17,709 nucleotides of DNA from NCBI GenBank assembly GCA_900128395.1, contig LT649631.1, positions 1 to 17,709 of the forward strand, in the 5' to 3' direction. Both the position numbers and the translations under genes were made by a program. Below, one piece after another: positions 1-7,694 of the stretch; the first letter of the stretch is position 1, and the number at the start of each line of letters is the position of its first letter. The notes beneath the pieces are model-generated. The model worked only from the letters and a program-made list of their open reading frames with translations, was not told the DNA's origin and made no database searches. Source of the DNA: Stramenopiles sp. TOSAG23-2. Lineage: Eukaryota; Sar.

Positions 1-252
1 TATTTTCAATGTTTTTCCTTTGTTTTCATGTAATGAAATGAAAAATCCATCATCATAGCAATGATTTACTAAAATTTAGATAATAAAAGCTGAAAATGAT
101 GATTTTATAGAAATTTGATGGAAAATATGCGATTAGCAATGGTATTAGTATGTAGCGCGTAATTATAAATAAACCCATCACGAAACTAAAATAATAATTA
201 ATATATATGAGATATATACATTTATATAAAATAAATAATATTTTAATCCACC
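1..252. other. AT-rich spacer, no gene seen
   Basis: AT-rich sequence downstream of the esterase gene at 253-2388 (-). The minus-strand open frame here is only a string of Ile/Leu/Tyr/Phe residues, as expected from chance translation of AT-rich DNA. I see no RNA gene or repeat family. It probably holds the 3' UTR and polyadenylation site of the esterase gene. Confidence 0.6.
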
Positions 253-2388
253 TCACCCACTACATTCGGTACTACTAACATCACCAAGATTCACTGCCCC
301 TTGATCGTTAGCATATTTTAAATAATCTTCATACGACACATCACTAACACATTGACCGTTCTTAAATAATGTGCCTTTACCACAACAATTAGCACCTCTA
401 CAATCGTAAAATACAGCCCCTACAGCAGCAGCAATTGTGGTAGCTGCAATATGCGTTACAGTTGGAGATGCAGTTGATCTACCATCTAGTACATTAATCG
501 CAGCCGCTGTTGTAGTCAAAATACCTGCTGTAACGAGTTCATTGTATTTTCCTGTCGTTGTTGTCCCTGCACTTTTACTAGTCCCTTTATATGGAGTTGT
601 GGTTGTCTTTTTTACACCATAGATACTTTCTAGATTTGGTGTTACAGATGCTCCATTACTTTGACAAATCGAATTACTATTTCTTCCATTACGTGAAAAT
701 GAATTAGTAATTTCACCAAAGTTTGTTATTGATGTTGTAGTGGGCATTTCGCTCCTTTGTAACATCCGTAACGTGGGCGCACATGTACTTGTACAAGATT
801 GCAAGTTCGTACTAAAACCTGGTTCGCGAAAACATTCTGCAAAATTGGTTGCATTGCTCTTTGCATCTGTATAACTCTTCGAATCCATACAATTAAAAAA
901 TTCATTTTCGCATGCTTCTGAACATGTATTTGTTATGCCTAAGCAACCAGCTAGCCAATGTTCTTTGTTTAGTACATCTTTATGCCCACCATCAATACTA
1001 CCATCGGAACTAGGTGAAAATCGCAATAAATTACCAGCATGGCTTTCTAAAATTAATTTGTCATGCATATATATTGCAGATGATTTTGACAAGTCAGTTT
1101 GATCAGTGCTGACTTGATCATTTGTATATTCCATGACGCAATCAATCATCGGTTTTGGCTGGTGATAACATGGATAAATAGGCCAATATTTACATTCTGT
1201 ACATGGTTGCTGTTGTATGCATTGTTGTTTATATTGCACAAACGAATCTTCTGAGCATTGAGCTTGCATTCCAGGCAAATACGGTTTCATACCATTTACC
1301 CCCATCCCACTACCACCTTGCCATACTCCAAGAATAGTTGATTTCGAATAGTTTTGAAAACAAAAAGCTGTATACGCTGCAAACATGGAATTCTGCGAAA
1401 AACCTTCTGTATACAATTTGTTATGATTCAATAAATTATCTTTTTCAATAAAATTAAAAACATATTTCAAATAGATAATATCATCACTATCTTCATTACT
1501 ACATGGCATAGGTGCTTTGTCGTTGACAATATTATTATTACCAAAATCCCAATGACCTGCTGGTGAGGATAAACCTATTGTTGCATATCCATACCGTCCA
1601 GCTGCTGAATTTGTAGGTGAATTTGTATTTATCATATCCATACCACCTAATGTATCTTTTGCATAACACTGCATTCGTAATAAAACAGGCAAAACTTCTG
1701 TTTTTCTATTACTTGGCCGAAAAACGGTAAAGCAACGTTGTACCACTTGTTCATTTATTTCAAGCCAAAAAGTATATGTTGTAAATCCTTTTGTTTCATC
1801 ACCACATTCACACGAACCTTTATTATTAGTTGCACATCTAGTTGGTATGGACGGTTTTGACGTTGGCTCATTATTATTATTTCCTCCTCCGGTTCCATCT
1901 TTCAATGCTTTCATTGCTGATGTATCTGAGCAAGTTCGTATAGGGCATTTTCCAGCAATTGGTCCAACTCCTTCTTCCAACTCATTCCTACATTGTTGAT
2001 ATGCTTGTCCTTGCGTTTTTCCTTCGTTTTTTTTAAAATTAACACAGTTAACAAATTCTCCTGAACATTCACTAGAGCATTCTGAACCTGAAGTTGGTGA
2101 CGTACTTGGGGCTGTAGACCCTCCTTTTAATGCAGCCATTGCTGATGTATCGGTGCATGTTTTTACAGTACACGCATTTGCAATAGGACCGGTTCCACCT
2201 TCCAGTTCATTTCTACATTGTTGATATGCTTGCGCCTCTGTCTTACCATTTATATTTTTTTGATGTGGAACACAATTATTTACAAACTCGTTGGAACATG
2301 CTGTGCTACATACTGCACCATTGATTTTTTTCACACACGTAATAAGGATGGATATAGAAATTACTTGTAATATTTTTATGATTCTCAT
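253..2388 (-). CDS. Secreted alpha/beta-hydrolase esterase (PHB-depolymerase/feruloyl-esterase-like) with Cys-rich repeats
   Basis: A 711-residue secreted protein. The open frame reaches a TTG at 2406, but the first ATG (2386-2388) is directly followed by a signal peptide (MRIIKILQVISISILITC, cleavage near residue 24), so I start there. Two tandem Cys-rich repeats of about 62 residues follow (27-90 and 104-165), sharing the core AYQQCRNELE; a degenerate third copy (489-541) follows the enzyme domain. Between them (about 185-485) is an esterase-like domain: the nucleophile elbow G-F-S-Q-N puts Ser331 as nucleophile, and DGGH has His469 as the likely catalytic histidine. Asp424, in MEYTND, is the probable acid. 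The spacing resembles the polyhydroxybutyrate depolymerase/LpqC/feruloyl esterase group. A Thr-rich linker and a small Cys-rich tail end the protein. I infer that the repeats bind a surface or polymer. The substrate is unknown; the fold assignment rests on these motifs only. Confidence 0.72.
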   Translation of the reverse strand: MRIIKILQVISISILITCVKKINGAVCSTACSNEFVNNCVPHQKNINGKTEAQAYQQCRNELEGGTGPIANACTVKTCTDTSAMAALKGGSTAPSTSPTSGSECSSECSGEFVNCVNFKKNEGKTQGQAYQQCRNELEEGVGPIAGKCPIRTCSDTSAMKALKDGTGGGNNNNEPTSKPSIPTRCATNNKGSCECGDETKGFTTYTFWLEINEQVVQRCFTVFRPSNRKTEVLPVLLRMQCYAKDTLGGMDMINTNSPTNSAAGRYGYATIGLSSPAGHWDFGNNNIVNDKAPMPCSNEDSDDIIYLKYVFNFIEKDNLLNHNKLYTEGFSQNSMFAAYTAFCFQNYSKSTILGVWQGGSGMGVNGMKPYLPGMQAQCSEDSFVQYKQQCIQQQPCTECKYWPIYPCYHQPKPMIDCVMEYTNDQVSTDQTDLSKSSAIYMHDKLILESHAGNLLRFSPSSDGSIDGGHKDVLNKEHWLAGCLGITNTCSEACENEFFNCMDSKSYTDAKSNATNFAECFREPGFSTNLQSCTSTCAPTLRMLQRSEMPTTTSITNFGEITNSFSRNGRNSNSICQSNGASVTPNLESIYGVKKTTTTPYKGTSKSAGTTTTGKYNELVTAGILTTTAAAINVLDGRSTASPTVTHIAATTIAAAVGAVFYDCRGANCCGKGTLFKNGQCVSDVSYEDYLKYANDQGAVNLGDVSSTECSG
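1894..2310 (-). repeat. Tandem Cys-rich repeat coding units (two copies)
   Basis: Two in-frame units at 2119-2310 and 1894-2079 encode about 62 residues each, with matching C-S-x-x-C-S start, AYQQCRNELE core, GPIA and DTSAM...LK end. The similarity is also clear in DNA: both contain cattgttgatatgcttg. A weaker protein-level third copy lies 3' of the hydrolase domain. This looks like an internal duplication that has partly diverged. Confidence 0.75.
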
Positions 2389-2868
2389 TTTGATACTTTT
2401 ATACAATATATATATATATATATTACTATTTACACGTCTGATTGTATATATATATCGTTTTACTTTCTATTCTTCTTTTGATATATATATATACATAAAG
2501 AAGTGTGTTTTTGGATCTTTCTATCCTGTAACTATTAACATAGGAATACCACTGGACCACACAAAAAAGTTTACTGTATCCAAAACAGTGCCCGATGATG
2601 TTTTCCTTGTCAGGGTATATAATACTGGCAAAAGGAAAATCTCTGCGGTGTCCAGAGTAGCCCTAAAAGTCTAGGACCTAGATTAGAGTAGCCCGATGAT
2701 AAACAGGCAAAACTAGCTCTAGCCTTATTGAACTTATGTGCTTAGTAGGAATAAAAAATAAAAATAAAAATATTCATTTAATTTAAAATATTTGTACGCG
2801 TAAAATTATTCATGCTTTCGCATATGAGTGTGTAGTATGAATTATAAAGCAAGTAAAATCTCTCATCA
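2389..2868. other. Spacer with (TA)n tract and structured repeat element
   Basis: Noncoding gap between two minus-strand genes. It contains a (TA)n tract near 2406-2424, a hairpin at 2601-2639, a second small hairpin at 2641-2657 and direct repeats described separately, then poly-A-rich DNA up to the end of the dehydrogenase fusion gene. The + strand open frame reaching 2674 overlaps the esterase start and is probably chance. No continuation of the truncated amidohydrolase is recognisable here in the three minus-strand frames I read. Confidence 0.55.
2590..2700. repeat. Structured element with hairpins and direct repeats
   Basis: gcccgatgat occurs at 2590-2599 and 2691-2700, bounding the element. 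agagtagccc occurs at 2654-2663 and 2685-2694. A stem pairs 2601-2613 with 2625-2639 (one G.U and a two-base bulge, 11-base loop), and ctctg...cagag at 2641-2657 forms a second stem. ctaggacctag at about 2671-2681 is palindromic. Part of it (2623-2657) recurs inverted at 17591-17621. It could be a short mobile-element relic or a structured transcript; I cannot tell which. Confidence 0.5.
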
Positions 2869-2987
2869 TCATGTACAAGCAATTCTCCCCAATGTGCTAA
2901 TGCAGATGCTATCAATAAGACCAGGGGTAACAATACACCCACTTGCATTAAAAAGTTTTCTAGCATTTTTATATTCCTTTTTATCAC

Positions 2988-3018
<31 letters not shown>

Positions 3019-3144
3019 TTCATTTGGTTTACAAACTTTTGCTATTTTTCCATTTAATATAAAGATATCATATGGTTCATTATTAATATTGTTGCTTGGA
3101 TCGATAATATTTCCAGAATGAATGATTAAATCATATGTTATCAT
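2869..3144 (-). pseudogene. Amidohydrolase 5' fragment (inside the SDR fusion frame)
   Basis: This encodes the small beta-sandwich region that precedes the catalytic barrel in amidohydrolases, with its own potential initiator Met at fusion residue 311. It breaks at GLID, just before the expected HxH. Reading the minus strand with one extra base right after GATA of the Asp codon would give GLID-M-H-L-H and then an immediate stop, so the break looks like a one-base frameshift plus loss of the rest. No barrel sequence follows. I infer a truncated gene remnant retained as the C-terminal tail of the dehydrogenase. Confidence 0.5.
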
Positions 3145-4074
3145 TGTTCCTTCTTCTTTTTTCAATGTTGTTTTCTTCTTCTTTAATAATACAGCCTCTT
3201 TTTCTACAATTTGCTGTTGTTGTTGCTGTTGTTGACTATTACTTCTACCTTGACTTGTTCCACCCCCTAAACTTAAATGACACATGTATCCTCCATCAAC
3301 AACTAAGGATGTACCTGTTATATAATCACTATCATTACTACATAAAAACAATGCACTATTTGCTATCTCCATGTCTTGTCCCAACCGCCCCCATGGAAGT
3401 GTAGCCCCTTTTTCTTCTATTTCTTCTTTTGTATGAAATTTTAATTCACCTAAAGTAAAAATCCAACCAGGTAATATGGAATTGACATTCACTCGAAAAC
3501 TAGTCATTTCTTTAGCTAAACAACGTACAAGATGTTCTATGGCCGCTTTGCTCATAGCATATGCATATGCTCCAACAGATGCAAATCGACCCATAATGGA
3601 TCCAATTACTAAAATTTTTCCATGCGATTCTGCACCTTTTTCCCTCTCAATGCTTTGTAAATGTTTTGAAGCAGCTTTTAAAATATGAAATGTACCGAAT
3701 TGCGTCACCTCAAAAGTTTTCAATGCACCTTCCCATTCTGTATTTGTTATTGATGTTGTCCTTTCTGAAAACGAAGCATTTGATATAATATTAGTTATTT
3801 TACCAAACTTATTAATTGCTGCATTAAATGCATTTTCAACTTCTATGCTGTTTGCTACGTTGCATGAATATCCAAATGTTTCTATGGTTGGATATTGTTT
3901 TTTCAATTCATTTAATTTAACTTGAATTTTTTCAATATCAATAATATCAAATATAATTATATTGGAACCTTCTGATGCAAATTTTTCACATATTGCCAAT
4001 CCAATTCCTGAACAACCACCTGTAATTAATGATGTTATTCCTTTTAACTTTTGTTGTTGTTGTTGTTTCTCCAT
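2869..4074 (-). CDS. Short-chain dehydrogenase/reductase fused to a truncated amidohydrolase N-terminus
   Basis: A 401-residue protein starting at an ATG (4072-4074) followed by a Gln run. Residues 10-265 form a classical SDR oxidoreductase: the NAD(P)-binding motif TGGCSGIG (18-25), SNAS (98-101) in place of the usual NNAG, catalytic Ser159, Tyr172 and Lys176 (YAMSK), and a C-terminal VVDGGY. The closest feel is the glucose-1-dehydrogenase/3-ketoacyl reductase type; the substrate is unknown. After a Gln run (281-288) and a Lys-rich linker, residues 311-388 match the start of an amidohydrolase/dihydroorotase-like enzyme (MITYDLIIHSGNIIDPSN, then ASGCIVTPGLID). The frame then departs from the family and ends 13 residues later, so the metal-binding HxH and the whole barrel are missing. 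An Asn run (353-362) lies inside this part. The SDR should be active; the amidohydrolase part cannot be. It may be a decayed gene fusion or a misread frame. Confidence 0.8.
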
Positions 4075-4083
4075 TTTTTTTTA

Positions 4084-4243
4084 TATAAACTGTTGTCTAT
4101 GTTGGATGTATATATTTTTTATATCTATCTTTCGTTTTCTTTCCCACTTATATAATATCTTTTCATATAAATGGTAGTCTACGTTGGATGTATATTTATA
4201 TCTATCGTTTTCTTTTTTTCCCACTTACTATATATATTTTTGT
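4084..4243. repeat. Imperfect ~82 bp tandem duplication in a divergent promoter region
   Basis: Two adjacent copies (4084-4165 and 4166-4243) share tataaa, gtct..gttggatgtatat, tatatctatc, gttttct and cccactta in the same order, differing by small indels. They lie just upstream of the dehydrogenase gene (minus strand start 4074) and within the region separating it from the ADAT1-like gene (start 4586). A duplicated upstream control segment is possible but is only inferred from position. Confidence 0.7.
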
Positions 4244-4585
4244 TTTATAAATATGCATATCTTTTTTTGCCTTTCTGTCGTAATTCAACTTTGTGTTGCA
4301 CTGTTGTGTTTTTTTGCAATTACATACTGTATAAAAAATACAATTACACACTCATAAATTATTAAAATATAATAGCATGATCATATCATTACATTATCAC
4401 ACCAATGCTTCATCAACAACCACAATTATATAATAATAAATATCAATCATCACAATCACATCATCATAATTTTATTATAGTGTGTGTGCATACATATGAC
4501 TAAGCGCTCTATATGCATAGAAAGAAGAGAAGAGAAGATACATACATATAAATATACATATACATAAACAACAACAAAAACAGCC
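4244..4585. other. AT-rich divergent spacer, no gene seen
   Basis: The remainder of the spacer between the divergent dehydrogenase and ADAT1-like genes. It has Cys/Phe/Tyr-rich chance frames, runs of T, and a CA/TCA-rich stretch (about 4380-4470) followed by purine-rich agaagagaagagaag before the ADAT1-like start. It presumably carries both promoters; no specific motif is assigned. Confidence 0.5.
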
Positions 4586-6205
4586 ATGGCAAATATAACA
4601 ATTGGAAATTTAAATACACCTACCAATAATTCATCCTCACCATCTTCTTCTTCCTCCAATGGCAATAACAATAATAATAATATCATGCGACCAATTCGTG
4701 CAGCAGAGAAAAATAGAATAGCAACAAATGATTTTGCAAATGACATTGCAAATATTTCGATACAAAAATATAATAACATTGTACATAATAACAGTAATGA
4801 ATTAAATTTTCAACAAACAGTTCTATCAACCTTTGTTTTAAGATATAAAAATCCAACTAATAATCAATATACTTTGAAAGTTGTTGCATTAGGTGTTGGT
4901 ACAAAGTTTTTGTCAAAAAGTAATATAGAAAATGATATTGACGGTAAATGTGTGAAAGATTTACATGCAGAAATTTTAGCACAGCGTTCTTTCAAATTAT
5001 TTCTATATCAACAAATATTAGAATATTGTCAAAATAAAGATACATTAATATTTGAAAGCGCCACGAATGGTTCGACCAACAATAAAAGTAACAAAACACC
5101 TATATTCAGAACACCATGTAAATTAAAGGAAGATATCACGATACATTTTTATACGTCATCTCAACCTTGTGGTAATGCATGTTTAAAAAAATTTGCAAAA
5201 TCATCAAAACCAAAATTTCAAAATTTACCAAAATATTGTTTACCAACTGATATACATAGTAAAAAGCAATTTTCTGCACTTGATAGAGGAGAAATTGCAT
5301 TTCTTTTAAAAGGCAGTTGCGATACTTCAATTACTATGTCTAGTAGCATCAATAAAGATAGAAGTGCGAAAACGTTAGTAGATGGTACACATGCAGTTAA
5401 TGAAGATAAACGATCTTATATACATACTTGCAGTGATAAAATATTGAAATGGAATGCACTAGGTTTACAAGGAAGTTTACTCAAACATTTTATAAATGAT
5501 ATTTTATATATAAATACATGCACATTTGGACGTAAATTTGGCAAACCATTTAATGAACGTGCATTGTGTTGTAGAATGCAAACAATAAACTTTACTTGCA
5601 ATGTAACAAATAGCAACAATGCTGCTGATGATGATAAGAATAATAAATATAGAATGAATCACCCACCAATGTTATGTACGAATGTTAAATTTGACGATAC
5701 AATATATTATGAAGCAAATTCAAAAGCAACATTTCAAGAAACAAATTGTTTATATTGGTGCTACAATGATCAATATCCTAGCATACTTAATGGTGAAACA
5801 GGTTTAGCTTTATTGGAAACAGATAGTAAGGGTACTTGTCGAATATCGAAATGTGGATTTGCAAATTTATTTCATATTATTTCAAAAATGTGGATATTGA
5901 AAGATGACATGAATGATAAAAATAAAAATTGCATTGAATATTATGATTACAATTTATTAAAACAAGTAGGAAAGGCAAAGCATCATTATGTATGTAAACA
6001 AATATTTTCAAATGGTTATAATAAAAAATTAAAATCTAAAAGAAAACATAATAAAAATGATACTACTGGTACTAAGAAAGATACTACTACTGATGAAATA
6101 GAAAAGAAGCTAATTATTAACGGCACTGGGAAATGGATTAAGTCACCTAATGTAAAGCTGAATATTGCCGTTCCGAAAGTTATGCAAGAATATTTGGAAT
6201 TTTAA
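4586..6205 (+). CDS. ADAT1: tRNA-specific adenosine deaminase 1 (ADAT1/Tad1-like)
   Basis: A 539-residue protein of the ADAR/ADAT1 deaminase family, whose founding member converts A37 to inosine in tRNA-Ala. The ATG has a good context (acagccatggca) and no open extension matters. After a low-complexity Ser/Asn N-terminus (1-35), the deaminase core runs from about 70 to 530. DLHAEILA has His127 as zinc ligand and Glu129 as proton shuttle. SSQPCGNAC has Cys195 as the second ligand, and HTCSDKILKWNALGLQGSLL has Cys282 as the third. The CSDK...W...GLQG block is a family signature. No double-stranded RNA-binding domain is visible, which favours ADAT1 over ADAR. The protein is somewhat longer than typical because of Asn/Lys-rich inserts (about 150-170, 340-360 and 480-505). 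Codon use is strongly AT-rich, like the neighbours. Catalytic residues are intact, so it should be functional. Confidence 0.9.
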   Translation: MANITIGNLNTPTNNSSSPSSSSSNGNNNNNNIMRPIRAAEKNRIATNDFANDIANISIQKYNNIVHNNSNELNFQQTVLSTFVLRYKNPTNNQYTLKVVALGVGTKFLSKSNIENDIDGKCVKDLHAEILAQRSFKLFLYQQILEYCQNKDTLIFESATNGSTNNKSNKTPIFRTPCKLKEDITIHFYTSSQPCGNACLKKFAKSSKPKFQNLPKYCLPTDIHSKKQFSALDRGEIAFLLKGSCDTSITMSSSINKDRSAKTLVDGTHAVNEDKRSYIHTCSDKILKWNALGLQGSLLKHFINDILYINTCTFGRKFGKPFNERALCCRMQTINFTCNVTNSNNAADDDKNNKYRMNHPPMLCTNVKFDDTIYYEANSKATFQETNCLYWCYNDQYPSILNGETGLALLETDSKGTCRISKCGFANLFHIISKMWILKDDMNDKNKNCIEYYDYNLLKQVGKAKHHYVCKQIFSNGYNKKLKSKRKHNKNDTTGTKKDTTTDEIEKKLIINGTGKWIKSPNVKLNIAVPKVMQEYLEF

Positions 6206-6454
6206 AATTAGCTAACGCATCATCTATGATAGAATATCATATGATAATATGAGAAAATTATGTGAATATATGTTTATTTTGTAATATTAAAATGAGATGG
6301 ATACTTCCGTATAAAATCACACACAAATACAAATACATCAACAGTGTGCAGGTGTGTGTTTACAATATTTTTTACATCATTTTTTACATAAACTGCTACA
6401 ACTCTCTGTGTGTACATATTAGATATAATTGCTTTTTTCTTTTCCTCTTCTCTT
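6206..6454. other. Convergent 3' spacer
   Basis: A 249-base gap between the 3' ends of the ADAT1-like gene (+) and the 155-residue gene (-). It contains GT-rich tracts (gtgtgcaggtgtgtg) and a duplicated ttttttacat. It is short enough to be only the two 3' UTRs. The short hydrophobic open frames on both strands look like chance. Confidence 0.5.
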
Positions 6455-6922
6455 TCAATCTTCATCTTCTATAAGTATGTACGCCATTTTACTACCTAGT
6501 ACTGCTACATAGCAATGGTCAAAAGTACTCTGTGTAACAGTTGTTCCAACATTCCAAAAAAATGTACCTCCTTCCATAGATTTCGCAAAAGAGGAAGACC
6601 ATAACATTGCATACTCTTCCTTCATCATTTTTGATTCATAGGCAATAGATATATTCAAACTTTTTGTGAGTTTTGAAATAAGATCTTCTTTATTGATTTC
6701 TTCCATTGAGTCTGACGACAAATCAGGATTTAAATTGTCAAATGTGTTCTTCAAAACTTCGAACCAAGATTCATCGAAATTCAAAACACCAGCTTTGGCA
6801 AAATCCAAAAAACCATGTGGACCAGGCTCTTTAAGTGCTTCAAACGCAGCCAACCAAACAGCAGTCGTACCGTCAGGACTTGCATGATCAAACGGGTCGA
6901 ATGGTGCTAGTTTAAGTTCCAT
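6455..6922 (-). CDS. Unrecognised 155-residue acidic protein
   Basis: I do not recognise this protein. The frame is open back to 6991, but the only ATG of the N-terminal region is at 6920-6922, preceded by aaaa; the upstream stretch starts at a non-ATG codon in purine/pyrimidine repeats and is probably 5' UTR. The protein starts MELKLAPFDPFD, has aromatic-rich segments (TTAVWLAAFEAL, ESWFEVL, MLWSSSF, GTFFWNVGTTV) and ends with the acidic EDED. No signal peptide or membrane helix is visible from this start. The balanced composition, lack of low-complexity runs and higher GC than the flanks all support a real gene. It is divergent from the acetyltransferase gene to its right. No function is proposed. 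Confidence 0.7.
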   Translation of the reverse strand: MELKLAPFDPFDHASPDGTTAVWLAAFEALKEPGPHGFLDFAKAGVLNFDESWFEVLKNTFDNLNPDLSSDSMEEINKEDLISKLTKSLNISIAYESKMMKEEYAMLWSSSFAKSMEGGTFFWNVGTTVTQSTFDHCYVAVLGSKMAYILIEDED

Positions 6923-7479
6923 TTTTATGGAGTAATTCCAACGTATTAAAAAAAATAAATATATCCCACAAGCGCGCGCACACAACAACAAAAAAAGAGA
7001 CTACAATAAGTTTTGTAATAAAGAACACAACACAATATTATACGCACGCACACAATAGATAGTCAAATTTTCTGAATGAAATGAAACTATCTTATTGTCT
7101 CAAAAATGATATATATATATATATATATATATAATAAATTAAAAAATCAATTATTTTTTGTTGTTTTGTAGTAGATCTATTTTGCGAACTTTTTTTTTTT
7201 TTATTTACGACGGAAATACAGTTGGGCTTACTGTAAAAAATGGTTTCTTGTCAAAACGAAATAAAAAAAACCAAATTTACCATTCATACTGTAACTGTAG
7301 CATGGCCATTTGGTTTCTTACGAAAGAAAACGAAGGAAAAGTTTGTTCATTTTTTTAATAGAACACACCCCAGAACACTTAAAAAATTTAGAATCTCTAA
7401 TTTAGAATCTAATGATATTTTCATATTAAATTATTTCACAATACTAAATAGATGCTATAGATCTGCCAGATAGCTCATG
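6923..7479. other. Divergent spacer with (TA)n tract, no confident gene
   Basis: Upstream region of the 155-residue gene and presumably the 5' part of the acetyltransferase gene. It has an alternating purine/pyrimidine stretch (gcgcgcgcacac, 6972-6983), a (TA)n tract at about 7110-7132 and a 12-base T run near 7190. A 9+9 base inverted repeat pairs 7268-7276 (aaaccaaat) with 7308-7316 (atttggttt). A short open frame starts at ATG 7240. If a GT at 7291 were a donor it would join in frame (17 codons) to the acceptor at 7694, but the encoded residues do not resemble a GNAT N-terminus, so I do not call it. Confidence 0.45.
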
Positions 7480-7620
7480 TGCCGATGAGTGCCAGTGCCT
7501 GGAGAGGAGTGCCAGGAGTGCCGCTTTTTGACGCATCATTCTGGCATTCTGGCATTCCTATAGCATTCCAGGCATTCCTCCTGAGCTGAGGCTCCTGATG
7601 GCATTCTGCCAGGCATTCTT
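7480..7620 (+). repeat. GC-rich island of gagtgcc / ggcattc repeats forming a foldback
   Basis: The left half carries several gagtgcc-like units (7487-7493 and further copies up to about 7532). The right half carries five ggcattc units (7543-7549, 7551-7557, 7571-7577, 7600-7606, 7612-7618) plus one agcattc. The two families are complementary if G.U pairs are allowed. The line 7501-7560 has 32 G/C of 60, in contrast to the AT-rich flanks. There is no coding pattern in the frames I read on either strand. It sits just upstream of the acetyltransferase exon, probably inside its intron or 5' leader. Confidence 0.65.
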
Positions 7621-7669
7621 TCTTCGGTGTTACGTGCTTACGGGGTGGAAAATTCTCCCTTAAATTATT

Positions 7670-7694
7670 CTAATTGACGCGCTTTTTTATATAG
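7670..7694 (+). other. Predicted intron 3' end (branch point, T-tract, acceptor)
   Basis: ctaat at 7670-7674 matches a CTRAY branch point; its A lies 21 bases before tatag, with a run of T (gcttttttatatag) between. The TAG at 7692-7694 is also the first in-frame stop upstream of the acetyltransferase, so the exon opens in phase 0 at 7695. The 11 codons between this point and the first ATG (SSIWLEFVDYW) fit the acetyltransferase sequence well, which argues for splicing here. No donor site is confidently located. Confidence 0.55.

Noticed and set aside
53-256. 67-residue minus-strand open frame
   Set aside because: Only Ile/Leu/Tyr/Phe-rich sequence expected from AT-rich DNA; it overlaps the 3' end of the esterase gene and has no recognisable domain.
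2291-2674. 127-residue + strand open frame
   Set aside because: Antisense to the esterase start, runs through the (TA)n tract and repeat element, and has no domain.
7240-7290. Possible first exon of the acetyltransferase (ATG at 7240, GT at 7291, in phase with 7695)
   Set aside because: The phase match has a one-in-three chance, the donor is weak and the 17 encoded residues do not resemble a GNAT N-terminus.
7480-7620. CRISPR-like array
   Set aside because: Units are only about 7 bases, irregularly spaced and in two complementary families, with no uniform spacers; the genome is eukaryotic.
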